Assembly (NCBI RefSeq): GCF_013408685.1
Contig: NZ_JACBZY010000001.1
Span: 2,976,001-3,040,000 of the forward strand
DNA: 64,000 nucleotides
Source of the DNA: Schumannella luteola
GTDB lineage: Bacteria; Actinomycetota; Actinomycetes; Actinomycetales; Microbacteriaceae
Direction: 5' to 3'
Shown piece by piece: positions 39,767 through 49,793 of this stretch (its first letter is position 1; each line of letters starts with the position of its first letter). The notes below the pieces were generated by a model. It did no database searches. It worked only from the letters and a program-made list of their open reading frames with translations, and was not told where the DNA came from. The translations under genes and the position numbers were made by a program.

Positions 39767-41722
39767 TCAGACCTGGGCCTTCGTCTCGATGGCCTCGAGG
39801 ATGCGTCGCACCGCCTCGTCGACCGGCACGCCGTTGTCCTGCGTGCCGTCGCGGAAGCGGAAGCTGACCGATCCGCCGGCGCGATCCTGCTCGCCCGCGA
39901 TCAGCTGGAACGGCACCTTCTGCTGCGTGTGCGTGCGGATCTTCTTCTGCATCCGGTCGTCGCTGGCATCGAGCTCGGCGCGCACGCCGGCCTTCCGCAG
40001 ACGGGCGATGATCTCGCCGAGGTAGTCGTTGAACTCCTCGGCGATCGGGATGCCGACCACCTGAACGGGCGCGAGCCAGGCGGGGAAGGCGCCGGCGTAG
40101 TGCTCGAGCAGGATCGCGAAGAAGCGCTCGATCGAGCCGAGCAGCGCGCGGTGGATCATGACCGGCTGCTGCTTCGTGCCGTCGGATGCGGTGTACTCCA
40201 GCTCGAAGCGCTCCGGCTGGTTGAAGTCGAGCTGCACGGTCGAGAGCTGCCAGGTGCGGCCGATCGCGTCGCGCGCCTGCACCGAGATCTTCGGGCCGTA
40301 GAAGGCCGCGCCACCGGGGTCGGCGACGAGCTCGAGGCCCGACTCCTCGGCGACCTGACGCAGGGTGTCGGTCGCCTCATCCCAGGCCTCGTCGCTGCCG
40401 ACGTACTTCTCCGGGTCCTTCGTCGAGAGCTCGAGGTAGAAGTCGGTGAGTCCGTAGCCGCGCAGGGTCTCGAGCACGAACTCGAGCTGGCTGGCGACCT
40501 CGGCCTTGACCTGGTCGGGCGTGACGTAGACGTGCGCGTCGTCCTGCGTGAGGCCGCGCACACGGGTCAGCCCCGAGAGCTGGCCGCTCTTCTCGTAGCG
40601 GTAGACGGTGCCGAACTCCGCGAGGCGCAGCGGCAGCTCGCGGTAGCTGCGTCCGCGCGCCCGGAAGATCAGGTTGTGCATGGGGCAGTTCATGGGCTTC
40701 AGGTAGTAGTCCTGGCCCTGGCGGGTGACGTGCCCTTCGGCATCCGTCTCCTCGTCGAGGTGCATCGCCGGGAACATCCCGTCCTTGTACCACTGCAGGT
40801 GGCCGCTGGTCTCGAACAGGTTCGCCTTGGTGATGTGCGGCGAGTAGACCTGCTCGTAGCCGTGCGCGATGAGGCGCTCGCGCATGTAGTTCTCGATCTC
40901 GGCGCGCACGACGCCGCCCTTGGGGTGGAAGACCGCGAGGCCCGAGCCGATCTCGTCGGGGAAGGAGAAGAGGTCGAGTTCCTTGCCGAGCTTGCGGTGG
41001 TCGCGCTTCGCCGCCTCCTCGAGACGGGTCAGGTAGGCGCGCAGCTCGTCTTTCGTCGGCCAGGCGGTGCCGTAGATGCGCTGCAGCTGCGGGTTCTTCT
41101 CGCTGCCGCGCCAGTAGGCGGCGGCCACGCGCATGAGCTTCGCACCGTTGCCGATCAGGCGAGTGCTCGGCAGGTGCGGTCCGCGGCAGAGGTCCTGCCA
41201 GTAGCGCTCGCCGGTCTTGCCGTCGACGTTCTCGTAGATCGTCAGCTCGCCGGCGCCGACCTCGACCGACTCGTTGTCGCCGCTCTCGGCCGAGCCGCCC
41301 TTGAGGCCTATGAGCTCGAGCTTGTAGGGCTCGGCGGCGAGCTCGCGGCGCGCCTCGTCATCGCTCACGACGCGGCGCACGAAGCGCTGGCCCTGGCGGA
41401 TGATGCGGTCCATCTCCTTCTCGATCGCCTTGAGGTCCTCGGGCGTGAAGGGGGTGGCGACGTCGAAGTCGTAGTAGAAGCCGTCGGTGACGGGCGGGCC
41501 GATGCCGAGCTTGGCCTCGGGGTTGATGCGCTGCACGGCCTGCGCGAGCACGTGCGCGGCCGAGTGACGGAGGATGTTGAGCCCGTCCGGGGAGTCGATC
41601 GTGACCGGCTCGACGGTCTGAGTCTCGGTGACCGTCGTCGCCAGGTCCTTCAGCTCGCCGTCGACGCGCAGGGCGACGACGGAGCGGTCGGGGAAGAGGT
41701 CGAATCCGGTCTGCTCAGTCAC
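39767..41722 (-). CDS. thrS: threonyl-tRNA synthetase
   Basis: 651 residues from GTG 41722. N-terminal TGS domain is short and divergent (1-60), the editing domain has [11 protein letters not shown], and the class II core (about 245-530) carries the zinc ligands in MNCPMHN and later His residues, ending with the [12 protein letters not shown] motif; anticodon-binding domain 545-651. The start is set by TAATCT seven bases upstream; an in-frame extension past 41722 would run through that promoter. No T-box or long leader is present. Confidence 0.97.
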   Translation of the reverse strand: MTEQTGFDLFPDRSVVALRVDGELKDLATTVTETQTVEPVTIDSPDGLNILRHSAAHVLAQAVQRINPEAKLGIGPPVTDGFYYDFDVATPFTPEDLKAIEKEMDRIIRQGQRFVRRVVSDDEARRELAAEPYKLELIGLKGGSAESGDNESVEVGAGELTIYENVDGKTGERYWQDLCRGPHLPSTRLIGNGAKLMRVAAAYWRGSEKNPQLQRIYGTAWPTKDELRAYLTRLEEAAKRDHRKLGKELDLFSFPDEIGSGLAVFHPKGGVVRAEIENYMRERLIAHGYEQVYSPHITKANLFETSGHLQWYKDGMFPAMHLDEETDAEGHVTRQGQDYYLKPMNCPMHNLIFRARGRSYRELPLRLAEFGTVYRYEKSGQLSGLTRVRGLTQDDAHVYVTPDQVKAEVASQLEFVLETLRGYGLTDFYLELSTKDPEKYVGSDEAWDEATDTLRQVAEESGLELVADPGGAAFYGPKISVQARDAIGRTWQLSTVQLDFNQPERFELEYTASDGTKQQPVMIHRALLGSIERFFAILLEHYAGAFPAWLAPVQVVGIPIAEEFNDYLGEIIARLRKAGVRAELDASDDRMQKKIRTHTQQKVPFQLIAGEQDRAGGSVSFRFRDGTQDNGVPVDEAVRRILEAIETKAQV

Positions 41723-41729
41723 GCTTCTC

Positions 41730-41735
41730 AGATTA
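41730..41735 (-). promoter_or_regulatory. -10 element, leaderless promoter of thrS
   Basis: TAATCT on the minus strand ends seven bases before GTG 41722. Confidence 0.5.
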
Positions 41736-41756
41736 GTGCGGAGCGGACGGCGCGGC

Positions 41757-41782
41757 CGACGCCGGCGGTCGACGCCGGCGGT
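41757..41782. repeat. 13-bp tandem repeat
   Basis: CGACGCCGGCGGT twice in a row (41757-41769, 41770-41782), between thrS and the alpha-galactosidase gene. Confidence 0.8.
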
Positions 41783-41817
41783 CGACGCTTCGACAGCTGG
41801 CTGCGGCGGGAGGCGGC

Positions 41818-43983
41818 TCAGCCGACCGCGGTGAGGTGGAGGCCGATCAACGACGACGGAACGAGGCCCGGCGCCCGCAGGCCCGACGCCCCGAGAGCGC
41901 GACCGGAGACCACCGTGGGAACGGTCAGCCAGTCGAGCGACGCCGGGCCCGGCTCGGTCGCGCGGGCGAAGGGCTCGAGCGGGGCGATCCGGTACCGCCG
42001 CTCCGGGTCGAGGCCGGGCAGGCGCACGCGACCGAGAGGATGCGCCGCGCTCGTCGCGACCGCCGCGATCGTGAACAGCGCCTCGCTGCCGTCCCGCGCG
42101 ACGACGCCCCGCACATCCAGCGCCGGGTCCGCGAGATCGGCGTGCACCACGCGCCCGGTCGCGACGAGGTCGCGATGCTGCTTCCAGGTCGCGACCCAGG
42201 CCGCCAGCCGCTCGCGCTCCTCGGCATCGAGCGTCGTCACATCCCATTCGATGCCGAGGTGTCCGAGCAGGGCGGTGCCGGCGCTGAAGTCGAGGGTGGT
42301 GTGACGCCGGGTCGAGTGGATGTGCGGCGTCGACACGTGCGCCCCGAGCAGCTCTGGCGGCACGAGCAGCCCGGTGTGCTTCTGGATCTGCAGACGCTCG
42401 AGCGGGTCGATGCAGTCGCTCGTCCACACCCGGTCGGTGCGCTCGAGGATGCCCAGATCGACTCGCGCGCCACCCGAGGCGCACGACTCGATCTCGAGGT
42501 CGGGATGCCGCCGCCGCAGCCGGTCGAGCAGCCCGTAGAGCGCCTCGACGCCGCGGCGCACGCGCGGGGCGGTGCCCGGCCCGGCGCCCGGCTCGACCAG
42601 GTCGCGGTTGTGATCCCACTTGATGTAGGCGATCTCGTACTCGCCGAGGATCGCGTCGATGCGCTCCTCCAGGTAGGCGACGACGTCGGGATTCGCGAGA
42701 TCGAGCACCTGCTGCTGACGTGCCTCGGGCGGCAGCTCGTCGCGGCCGCGCAGGATCCAGTCGGGATGCGCGCGGGCGAGATCGCTGTCGGGGTTGACCA
42801 TCTCGGGCTCGAACCAGAGCCCGAACTCCATGCCGAGGGCACGCACGCGGTCGACGAGCGGATGCAGGCCCTCGGGCCAGACGTCCGCATCCACGTACCA
42901 GTCGCCGAGGCCGGCCGAGTCGTCGCGACGGTGGCGGAACCAGCCGTCGTCGAGCACGAAGCGCTCGACCCCGACCTCGGCGGCCGCCTCGGCCAGCGCG
43001 GTGAGCCGCTCGAGATCGTGGTCGAAGTAGACGGCCTCCCAGGTGTTGAGCGTGACCGGGCGCGGACGACGGGGATGCACGTCACGCGAGCGCAGCTCGT
43101 CGTGGATACGGCCCGAGAGCTCGGTCAGCCCGTCGCCCCAGGCGCCGATCGCCCACGGCGCGACGTAGGTCTCCCCCGGCGCGAGCACGACCTCGCCGGG
43201 CAGCAGCAGCTCGCCCGCGAAGAGCACGGGGTCGTGGCCGGGCGTGCGCTCGGCCAGCAGGCGATGGTTGCCGCTCCAGGCGAGGTGGATGCCGTGCGCG
43301 ACGCCGCGCTCGAACCCGAAGCCGGTCGCGCCCGCCGTCAGCAGCAGTGTCGCATCCGCGCCCGGGCGTCCGCGCCGGCTCTCGCGCAGATGCGTGCCGT
43401 TCGTGAAGGCGTGACGCTGCGGCGCGCGTTCGCGCAGGTGGTGGCCGGTCGCGTCGAGCAGCTCGTCGGCGTCGTGCGGCAGCGGGAAGGCGGCGAGCAC
43501 ACCGTCGAGCAGGTAGTCGTCGTCGCCGGTGTTGGTGACGGCGATCCGCTGCCGCAGCAGCCCCGTCGCCGTGACCTCGAGCTCGATCGTCGCCGTGAGC
43601 GCGAGGTGCTCGTCGACGAGACGGATGAGCCGTCCCGCCGGCGTCGACGGGCGCGCGTCGCCCAGGGCCAGCCGCGTCGCGAACCCGCCGCCCGCGCGTC
43701 GTCCGCTGATCCCCGAAGTGCCGAGCCAGCCGTGGCCGGGCTGGGGCAGCAGCGACAGCAGAGCCGCGTCATCGAGCCCGCCGGAACCGCGCGGCGGCCG
43801 GATCGCGCGCGCCATCCCCAGCGCGTCGGCGCCGAGCTCGCCGAGATCGGCGCCCCAGTGCACGATCACGGGAACCGGGGCCGTGTCGAGGTCGACGACG
43901 ACCGAGGTTCCGCCGCCGCGCAGGTGCACGATGCCGTCGCGCTCGGACTGGATCGGGGCTGACGGGGCGATGCGACGCTGCAT
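41818..43983 (-). CDS. GH36 alpha-galactosidase
   Basis: Hydrolyses terminal alpha-galactosyl units (melibiose, raffinose family). 721 residues, usual for bacterial GH36. Beta-supersandwich N-terminal domain (1-310), (beta/alpha)8 barrel from about 315 ([20 protein letters not shown]), nucleophile Asp in [24 protein letters not shown], acid/base Asp in WTSDCIDP, and a C-terminal beta domain. No signal peptide, so it is cytoplasmic and needs an importer, which is not in this window. Monocistronic between thrS and an unknown gene. Confidence 0.94.
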   Translation of the reverse strand: MQRRIAPSAPIQSERDGIVHLRGGGTSVVVDLDTAPVPVIVHWGADLGELGADALGMARAIRPPRGSGGLDDAALLSLLPQPGHGWLGTSGISGRRAGGGFATRLALGDARPSTPAGRLIRLVDEHLALTATIELEVTATGLLRQRIAVTNTGDDDYLLDGVLAAFPLPHDADELLDATGHHLRERAPQRHAFTNGTHLRESRRGRPGADATLLLTAGATGFGFERGVAHGIHLAWSGNHRLLAERTPGHDPVLFAGELLLPGEVVLAPGETYVAPWAIGAWGDGLTELSGRIHDELRSRDVHPRRPRPVTLNTWEAVYFDHDLERLTALAEAAAEVGVERFVLDDGWFRHRRDDSAGLGDWYVDADVWPEGLHPLVDRVRALGMEFGLWFEPEMVNPDSDLARAHPDWILRGRDELPPEARQQQVLDLANPDVVAYLEERIDAILGEYEIAYIKWDHNRDLVEPGAGPGTAPRVRRGVEALYGLLDRLRRRHPDLEIESCASGGARVDLGILERTDRVWTSDCIDPLERLQIQKHTGLLVPPELLGAHVSTPHIHSTRRHTTLDFSAGTALLGHLGIEWDVTTLDAEERERLAAWVATWKQHRDLVATGRVVHADLADPALDVRGVVARDGSEALFTIAAVATSAAHPLGRVRLPGLDPERRYRIAPLEPFARATEPGPASLDWLTVPTVVSGRALGASGLRAPGLVPSSLIGLHLTAVG

Positions 43984-44115
43984 GCACCCGTTCTATCGTG
44001 CGCAGCCGACGTGCGGCCGGGCACGCGGTCGGGTGCCGCGCCTCGGCCACGCGCGGTGCACCAGATCACGGCGTCACAGTCGAGTCAACCCCTTCTCTGA
44101 ACTCTCAGCGCGACC

Positions 44116-44121
44116 TAACCT
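44116..44121 (+). promoter_or_regulatory. candidate -10 element for the 44189 gene
   Basis: TAACCT, 67 bases before ATG 44189; TTCTCT 17 bases further upstream is a poor -35. Confidence 0.35.
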
Positions 44122-44188
44122 GGACGCTGAGCGCTCACGTCCCGCTGTCCCTCCGGCATCCCCCGTCGTGAGCAGAGAAGAGGGCCGC

Positions 44189-44746
44189 ATGGCCACTGAC
44201 AGCTCCAGAGCCCCCGACCGGCCGACCCCCGCATCGCCGGCCGCCGCTGGGCTGAGCTCCGTTCCGAGCGTCGCGGTCTCGGCCGCACCCGCCGACGGTC
44301 TCGTCGCGTCAGCTTCGCCCCACGCGGAGGCGCCGGCGGTGTGGCACCTGCTGCGGACGGCGATCTGGACCGTCACCCAGGACGGCGAGGTGCTCGGCCG
44401 CGTCGAGCACCTCGCGAACGGCTGGTTCGCGATCGCCGAGCCGAATCTCGCCCTCGGCCTGTTCGACTGCGAGGCCGCTGCTCGCGAAGCCGTCATCCGC
44501 GCGCCGCGCCTCGCTCCCCCGCCCGAGACCGAGACGCGCTCCGCCGAGAGCTATGAGCAGCTCGCGTCTCGGCTCGCCGGCGAGCACCCGACGGTCACGC
44601 TTGGTCACATCGAGACGATCCTGACCGAGGAGCACGAGCTGCTCACCGGCATCGACCCGGCCGACATCGTGCCGCCGATCGTCGTCGAAGCCACCCTCGA
44701 GCGCGTCGAATCGCTCGAGGCGCGGCAGCGCTCCGACGTCGGCTGA
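44189..44746 (+). CDS. hypothetical protein, unrecognised
   Basis: 185 residues. I do not recognise the family. Residues 1-48 are Ala/Pro/Ser-rich and likely disordered. A compact domain follows (about 50-105) with two Trp-containing strands, WHLLRTAIWTVTQDGEVLGR and LANGWFAIAEPNLALG, and a Cys in LFDCEAAARE; this pattern looks like a small beta domain. Residues 115-185 are acidic and probably helical (AGEHPTVTLGHIETILTEEH). No signal peptide or membrane segment. GAAGAGGG precedes ATG 44189; GTG 44168 is an in-frame alternative. Confidence 0.75.
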   Translation: MATDSSRAPDRPTPASPAAAGLSSVPSVAVSAAPADGLVASASPHAEAPAVWHLLRTAIWTVTQDGEVLGRVEHLANGWFAIAEPNLALGLFDCEAAAREAVIRAPRLAPPPETETRSAESYEQLASRLAGEHPTVTLGHIETILTEEHELLTGIDPADIVPPIVVEATLERVESLEARQRSDVG

Positions 44747-44772
44747 GCCGCGGAGACCTCCCGCGGAACGCG

Positions 44773-44811
44773 ACGAGGCCGCCACCCCGATCACCGGGAT
44801 GACGGCCTCGT
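44773..44811 (-). terminator. terminator of the dihydroxyacetone kinase gene
   Basis: 17-base arms (44773-44789, 44795-44811) with a short loop. Two positions pair as G-U in minus-strand RNA but mismatch as C-A on the plus strand, so it should work best for the minus-strand dhaK transcript. Confidence 0.6.
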
Positions 44812-44843
44812 GACGAACGCGAACGCGACGGCCGGGGTCTGCC

Positions 44844-45845
44844 TCAGCGACCCCAGCGCAGCGCCGCGGTCTGCACCGGCGCGTCCCACAGCTCGGTCAG
44901 CTCGTCGTCGAGCTTGAGCACGGTGACCGAGAAGCCCTGCATCTCGAGCGAGGTCACGTAGTTGCCGACGAGCGTGCGGCTGACCTCGATGCCCTGCTCG
45001 GCCAGCACCTGCGCCGCGCGGCGGAAGGCGATGTAGAGCTCGATCAGCGGGGTGCCGCCCATGCCGTTGACGAAGAGCAGCACCTTGTCGCCCGAGGCGA
45101 AGGGCAGGTCTTCGAGGATGGGGTGCAGGATGCGGTCGACGATCTGGTCGGCCGGCTCGAGGCCGACGCGCTGGCGGCCGGGCTCGCCGTGGATGCCGAT
45201 TCCGATCTCGATCTCGTCGTCGCCGATGTCGAAGCTCGGCTCGCCCGCGTGCGGAACGGTCGGCGCGGTGAGCGCGACGCCCATCGAGCGCACCTGGCCG
45301 TTGACCTTCTCGGCGATCGCGGTCACCGCGTCCAGGTCGTCGCCGCGCTGGGCGGCCGCGCCGGCGATCTTCTCGATCAGCACCGTGCCGGCGACGCCAC
45401 GGCGTCCGGCGGTGTACAGCGAGTCCTTCACGGCGACGTCGTCGTCGACGACGACCGCGCGCACCTCGATGCCCTCCGCGAGGGCGAGGTCGGCGGCGGT
45501 CTCGAAGTTGAGCACGTCGCCCGTGTAGTTCTTCACGATGTGCAGCACGCCCTTGCCGCCGTCGACGGCCTTCGTCGCGGCGACGATCGGGTCGGGCGTC
45601 GGCGAGGTGAAGACCGGACCGGGCACGGCGGCGTCGAGCATGCCGTAGCCGACGAATCCGCCGTGCAGCGGTTCGTGGCCGCTGCCGCCGCCGGAGACGA
45701 GCCCGACCTTGCCCTGCACGGGCGCATCGGCGCGCACGATGTGGGCCGGATCGGCGACCACGGTCAGCAGACCGGGATGAGCGAGCGCGACGCCCTCGAG
45801 GGCCTCGGCGACGACGTTCTTCGGGTCGTTGATGAGCTTCTTCAT
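44844..45845 (-). CDS. dhaK: dihydroxyacetone kinase substrate-binding subunit DhaK, without neighbours
   Basis: 333 residues. [16 protein letters not shown] near residue 50 lines the site and the histidine that forms a covalent hemiaminal with dihydroxyacetone is in GIGIHGEPG near 220. [13 protein letters not shown] and [17 protein letters not shown] are typical of the K subunit. The nucleotide-binding DhaL subunit and the phosphotransferase DhaM are not encoded on either side, so it cannot phosphorylate alone. ATG 45845 has GAGGA. Confidence 0.93.
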   Translation of the reverse strand: MKKLINDPKNVVAEALEGVALAHPGLLTVVADPAHIVRADAPVQGKVGLVSGGGSGHEPLHGGFVGYGMLDAAVPGPVFTSPTPDPIVAATKAVDGGKGVLHIVKNYTGDVLNFETAADLALAEGIEVRAVVVDDDVAVKDSLYTAGRRGVAGTVLIEKIAGAAAQRGDDLDAVTAIAEKVNGQVRSMGVALTAPTVPHAGEPSFDIGDDEIEIGIGIHGEPGRQRVGLEPADQIVDRILHPILEDLPFASGDKVLLFVNGMGGTPLIELYIAFRRAAQVLAEQGIEVSRTLVGNYVTSLEMQGFSVTVLKLDDELTELWDAPVQTAALRWGR

Positions 45846-45917
45846 GAACTCGGGTCCTCTCGCGACCGACGCCGACGCTGGCCGGGATCGGGGGCGATCC
45901 CCATCGGTCCGAGGCCG

Positions 45918-45923
45918 AATCTA
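45918..45923 (-). promoter_or_regulatory. -10 element of dhaK
   Basis: TAGATT on the minus strand, about 72 bases before the dhaK ATG. Confidence 0.4.
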
Positions 45924-46022
45924 CGCGGGGCCGACACGCGCGGGGAAGACGCCCGCGCGCACTCTGGGAATCCGTTCACCGGGCGTTCTCGTGCGGCCGG
46001 CGTCGCCCGCGGAGGGGGCGGA

Positions 46023-47078
46023 TCAGTCGGCGTTCGTCGCCGCGACCCACGCATCCAGCTTCGCCGTGGCGCTGCCGTCGTCGATCACGGCGGCCGCGTC
46101 GGCGATGCGGGCGCGGAAGCGGGCACGGATGTCGAGCTCGGCCTGGGTGTGGTCGCGCGCCAGATCCCAGGCGACGAGACCGGCGGCCGCGTTGAGCAGC
46201 ACGATGTCGCGCACCGCGCCCTCCTCGCCCGCGAGAGTCGCCCGCACGACGTCGGCGTTGTGCTGCGGCGAGCCGCCGCGCAGGTCGTCGATCTTGGCGC
46301 GGCGGATGCCGAGATCGGCCGGGTCGAGGTCGTGCTCGGTGACCGAGCCGCGGCTGACCTCCCAGAGGTGGCTGTGGCCGGTCGTCGTGAGCTCGTCGAG
46401 ACCGTCGTCACCGCGGAACACGAGCGCGGTCGCGCCGCGCGTCTGGAAGACGCCGACGAACAGCGGCACCTTCTCGAGGCTCGACACGCCGACGGCCGAC
46501 GCCTCCGGGCGGGCCGGGTTCACGAGCGGTCCGAGGAAGTTGAACACGGTCGGGATGCCGAGGTCGGCGCGCACCGGCGCCGCGTGGCGGAAGCCGGGAT
46601 GGAACAGCGAGGCGAAGGCGAAGGTGATGCCGCTCGTCTCGAGCACCGCGGCGACCTTCTCCGGCGGGATCGTGAGGTCGAGACCCAGCGCCGTGAGCAC
46701 GTCCGAGGAACCGGATGCCGACGAGGCGGCGCGGTTTCCGTGCTTGATGACCCGGGCGCCCGCGGCGGCGCAGACGATCGACGACATCGTCGAGACGTTG
46801 ACCGTGCGGAAGCGGTCGCCACCGGTGCCGACGATGTCCAGAGCCATCGGATCGACCGTCAACGGCAGCGCGTTCTCGAGGATCGCGTCGCGGAAGCCGA
46901 CCACCTCATCCACCGTCTCGCCCTTCGCGCGCAGGGCGATGAGGAAGGCCGAGAGCTGGGCGGGAGTGGCCTGACCGGCCACGATCTCGCCCATGGCCCA
47001 CGCCGACTCGGAGATCGTGAGGTGCTCGCCCTCGAGGAGTCGCGTCAGGAGTTCCGGCCAGGTCGGGGAGGTCGCCAT
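46023..47078 (-). CDS. trpD: anthranilate phosphoribosyltransferase
   Basis: Second step of tryptophan synthesis: attaches PRPP ribose to anthranilate. 351 residues from ATG 47078. Key loops: [17 protein letters not shown] (PRPP), [17 protein letters not shown], and [16 protein letters not shown] longer frame adds 23 unlikely residues; TACGAT six bases before ATG 47078 fixes the start. The other trp genes are elsewhere, as is common in actinobacteria, where trpD faces ctaE. Confidence 0.96.
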   Translation of the reverse strand: MATSPTWPELLTRLLEGEHLTISESAWAMGEIVAGQATPAQLSAFLIALRAKGETVDEVVGFRDAILENALPLTVDPMALDIVGTGGDRFRTVNVSTMSSIVCAAAGARVIKHGNRAASSASGSSDVLTALGLDLTIPPEKVAAVLETSGITFAFASLFHPGFRHAAPVRADLGIPTVFNFLGPLVNPARPEASAVGVSSLEKVPLFVGVFQTRGATALVFRGDDGLDELTTTGHSHLWEVSRGSVTEHDLDPADLGIRRAKIDDLRGGSPQHNADVVRATLAGEEGAVRDIVLLNAAAGLVAWDLARDHTQAELDIRARFRARIADAAAVIDDGSATAKLDAWVAATNAD

Positions 47079-47084
47079 GCCGAA

Positions 47085-47090
47085 ATCGTA
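47085..47090 (-). promoter_or_regulatory. -10 element, leaderless promoter of trpD
   Basis: TACGAT on the minus strand ends six bases before ATG 47078. Confidence 0.55.
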
Positions 47091-47144
47091 TCGACGACGG
47101 CGACACCCGCCCCGCAGTGCGTTCTGGGCACTCTCACATGGGGC

Positions 47145-47150
47145 CATAAT
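47145..47150 (+). promoter_or_regulatory. -10 element, leaderless promoter of ctaE-qcrCAB
   Basis: CATAAT ends six bases before GTG 47157; TTCTGG 17 bases upstream is a possible -35. Confidence 0.55.
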
Positions 47151-47156
47151 GGAGTC

Positions 47157-47783
47157 GTGAGCACTGCGACATCACTCCCCAGGACACCTGTGGTCGTCAA
47201 CCGGCCGAACGTCACGTCGGTGGGAGTCATCGTGTGGCTCGGCAGCGAGGTCATGTTCTTCGCCGGCCTCTTCGCCATCTACTTCACGCTGCGCTCGGTG
47301 TCGCCCGAGCTGTGGGCCGAGCAGTCGGAGAAGCTCAACTTCCCGTACTCGCTGACGAACACGATCATCCTCGTGCTGTCGTCGTTCGCCTGCCAGTTCG
47401 GCGTCTTCGCGGCCGAGCGCCTCCAGGCCCGTCGCACCGACTGGAAGCCCTGGAACTGGGGCCTCGTCGAGTGGTTCTTCGTGACCTTCGCGATGGGCGC
47501 CGTCTTCGTCGTCGGCCAGATCTACGAGTACGCGATGCTCGTCACCGAGGGCGTCGGCTTCCAGTCCGACTCCTACGGCTCGGCCTTCTACCTCACCACC
47601 GGCTTCCACGGTCTGCACGTGACGGGCGGACTCTTCGCCTTCCTCTTCGTGATCGGCCGCACCTTCGCCGTCCGCCGCTTCACCCACAAGGAGGCGACGA
47701 CCGCGATCACCGTGTCGTACTACTGGCACTTCGTCGACGTGGTCTGGATCGGCCTGTTCCTCGTCATCTACGTGCTGAGATGA
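47157..47783 (+). CDS. ctaE: cytochrome c oxidase subunit III
   Basis: 208 residues with five membrane segments ([20 protein letters not shown] first, about 20-39), the short actinobacterial five-helix form lacking the first two mitochondrial helices. FHGLHVTGG and [14 protein letters not shown] are family motifs. GTG 47157 is fixed by the leaderless promoter. First gene of the ctaE-qcrC-qcrA-qcrB operon of the bc1-aa3 supercomplex. Confidence 0.97.
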   Translation: MSTATSLPRTPVVVNRPNVTSVGVIVWLGSEVMFFAGLFAIYFTLRSVSPELWAEQSEKLNFPYSLTNTIILVLSSFACQFGVFAAERLQARRTDWKPWNWGLVEWFFVTFAMGAVFVVGQIYEYAMLVTEGVGFQSDSYGSAFYLTTGFHGLHVTGGLFAFLFVIGRTFAVRRFTHKEATTAITVSYYWHFVDVVWIGLFLVIYVLR

Positions 47784-48685
47784 CCGACCCCGCCCCGACG
47801 ACGAACCCACGAGACAGATCGGACACCTCGCAGCGCATGGCGAAGTCAGCATCCAGCCCCCGCACCAGCCGCCCGGCCCGCGCCGGACGCTCGGCCCGAC
47901 GCACCCGCACCGGGCGCCGTTCGCCGCTCGCCTCGGTCGCGCTGCTCGTCATCGGCCTCATGGCCACGGGTGGCGCCTACGCCGCCTTCACGAGCGCCGC
48001 CAGCGCTGAAGACAACGGAACCGCCAACATCGCGGATGCCGACAAGGCCAACGGCGAGAAGCTCTTCCAGGCCAACTGCGCCACCTGCCACGGCACCAAC
48101 GGCGAGGGCACCAACCAGGCCCCGACGCTGCTCGGCGTCGGCGCCGCCTCGGTCGACTTCCAGGTCGGCACCGGCCGCATGCCGATGGCCGTTCAGGGAC
48201 CGCAGGCCGAGCGCAAGCCCCCGCAGTTCACCGACGCCCAGACCAAGGACCTCGCGGCCTACGTCGACTCGCTCGCCCCCGGGCCCGAGATCCCCGCCGA
48301 CGAGTACCTCACCGGCAAGGGCGACGTGACCGAGGGCGCCGAGCTCTTCCGCATCAACTGCGCCATGTGCCACAACGTCTCCGGCGCCGGCGGCGCCCTC
48401 ACCGAGGGCAAGTTCGCGCCGAGCCTCAAGGGCGTCAGCGCCGCGCACATCTACGAGGCCATGCTCACCGGCCCGCAGAACATGCCGGTCTTCAACGACC
48501 AGAACATCACCCCCGAGGACAAGGCGAACGTCATCGCCTACCTGACCTACCTCGACGAGCACGCCTCGCCCGGCGGTCTCGACCTCGGCGACCTGGGCCC
48601 GGTCTCGGAGGGTCTGTTCGTCTGGATCTTCGCGCTCGGCTCGATCGTCGCGATCACCGTCTGGCTGACGGCGAAGTCCAACTAA
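47780..48685 (+). CDS. qcrC: diheme cytochrome c subunit of the bc1 complex
   Basis: 301 residues if ATG 47780, which overlaps the ctaE stop (ATGA), is used; ATG 47838 (MAKSASS) is the alternative. Arg-rich N-terminus and a signal-anchor segment, then two class I cytochrome c domains with CATCH and CAMCH haem sites, axial Met in RMPMA and NMPVF contexts, and a C-terminal membrane anchor ([17 protein letters not shown]). It links QcrB/Rieske to CtaC directly, replacing a soluble cytochrome c. Confidence 0.96.
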   Translation: MTDPAPTTNPRDRSDTSQRMAKSASSPRTSRPARAGRSARRTRTGRRSPLASVALLVIGLMATGGAYAAFTSAASAEDNGTANIADADKANGEKLFQANCATCHGTNGEGTNQAPTLLGVGAASVDFQVGTGRMPMAVQGPQAERKPPQFTDAQTKDLAAYVDSLAPGPEIPADEYLTGKGDVTEGAELFRINCAMCHNVSGAGGALTEGKFAPSLKGVSAAHIYEAMLTGPQNMPVFNDQNITPEDKANVIAYLTYLDEHASPGGLDLGDLGPVSEGLFVWIFALGSIVAITVWLTAKSN

Positions 48686-48722
48686 GTCGCCTCGGCGCGA
48701 GAAACACAGCGAGAGGAACCTC

Positions 48723-49793
48723 ATGGCAGACCATGGCAGCGCCGACACCGGCAACGCCGTCGAGATCATCGCGACGGACCCGGGTCCGCGCAGTGCTGCC
48801 GTCGTGCCGACCGACCGTCCGCAGAACCCCGGCTTCCCGCCGGAGCGGAAGCGCGTCGCCGACCTCGACCCCGCCAAGGAGAAGCAGCAGGAGCGCCGCG
48901 TCGTCGCCTGGTTCGTCGTCGGCATCATCGGCGCCGTCGGCGCGGTGGCCGCCTACGTGGCCTTCCCGCTCGACACCCGCGGATCCATCGACCCGTCCGA
49001 GACCCGCATCGTCACGCTGCTGATCGGTCTCGGCATCGCGATCGGCCTCTTCGGCATCGGCTTCGGCGCGGTGCACTGGGCCAAGTCGCTCATGCACGGC
49101 CACGACCTGGTCGAGATGCGCCACCCCACTCGTGGCAGCGAGGAGACCCGCGCCAAGGCGGTCGCCGTCTTCACCGCCGGCAACGAGGAGTCGGGCTTCT
49201 CCCGCCGCAAGGCGATCGTGGGCACGCTGATCGGCGCCCTGGCCGCGTTCCCGCTTCCCGGCATCGTGCTCTTCCGCGGCCTCGCGCCGAAGGAAGACGC
49301 GAACGACGTGCTCCGCCACACCATGTGGAAGAAGGGCACGCGCCTGACCCGCGACCCCTCCGGCACGCCCATCAAGGCGTCCGAGGTCACCCTGGGATCG
49401 GCGTTCCACGTCATCCCCGAAGGCCTCAACGACTCCGAGCACAAGCTCGAGGAGAAGGCCAAGGCCGCGGTTCTGCTGATGCGCCTCAAGCCCGAGGACC
49501 TCAACCCCCGCAAGGGACGCGAGGACTGGGCCTACGACGGCATCGTCGCCTACTCCAAGATCTGCACGCACGTCGGCTGCCCCGTGGCGCTGTACGAGCA
49601 GCAGACCCACCACCTGCTGTGCCCGTGCCACCAGTCGCAGTTCGACATCACCCACGAGGCTGAGGTGATCTTCGGACCGGCCAAGCGCCCGCTGCCGCAG
49701 CTTCCCATCTACGTCGACGACGAGGGCTACCTCCGCGCGCGGAGCGACTTCACCGAGCCCGTCGGACCCAGCTTCTGGGAGCGTGAGCACTGA
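48723..49793 (+). CDS. qcrA: Rieske iron-sulfur subunit of the bc1 complex
   Basis: 356 residues with three N-terminal membrane segments (actinobacterial form). The [2Fe-2S] ligands are Cys/His in CTHVGC and CPCH of LLCPCHQSQFD near residues 280-305. Transfers electrons from quinol to QcrC. AGAGGA precedes ATG 48723 and its stop shares a base with qcrB (TGATG). Confidence 0.97.
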   Translation: MADHGSADTGNAVEIIATDPGPRSAAVVPTDRPQNPGFPPERKRVADLDPAKEKQQERRVVAWFVVGIIGAVGAVAAYVAFPLDTRGSIDPSETRIVTLLIGLGIAIGLFGIGFGAVHWAKSLMHGHDLVEMRHPTRGSEETRAKAVAVFTAGNEESGFSRRKAIVGTLIGALAAFPLPGIVLFRGLAPKEDANDVLRHTMWKKGTRLTRDPSGTPIKASEVTLGSAFHVIPEGLNDSEHKLEEKAKAAVLLMRLKPEDLNPRKGREDWAYDGIVAYSKICTHVGCPVALYEQQTHHLLCPCHQSQFDITHEAEVIFGPAKRPLPQLPIYVDDEGYLRARSDFTEPVGPSFWEREH

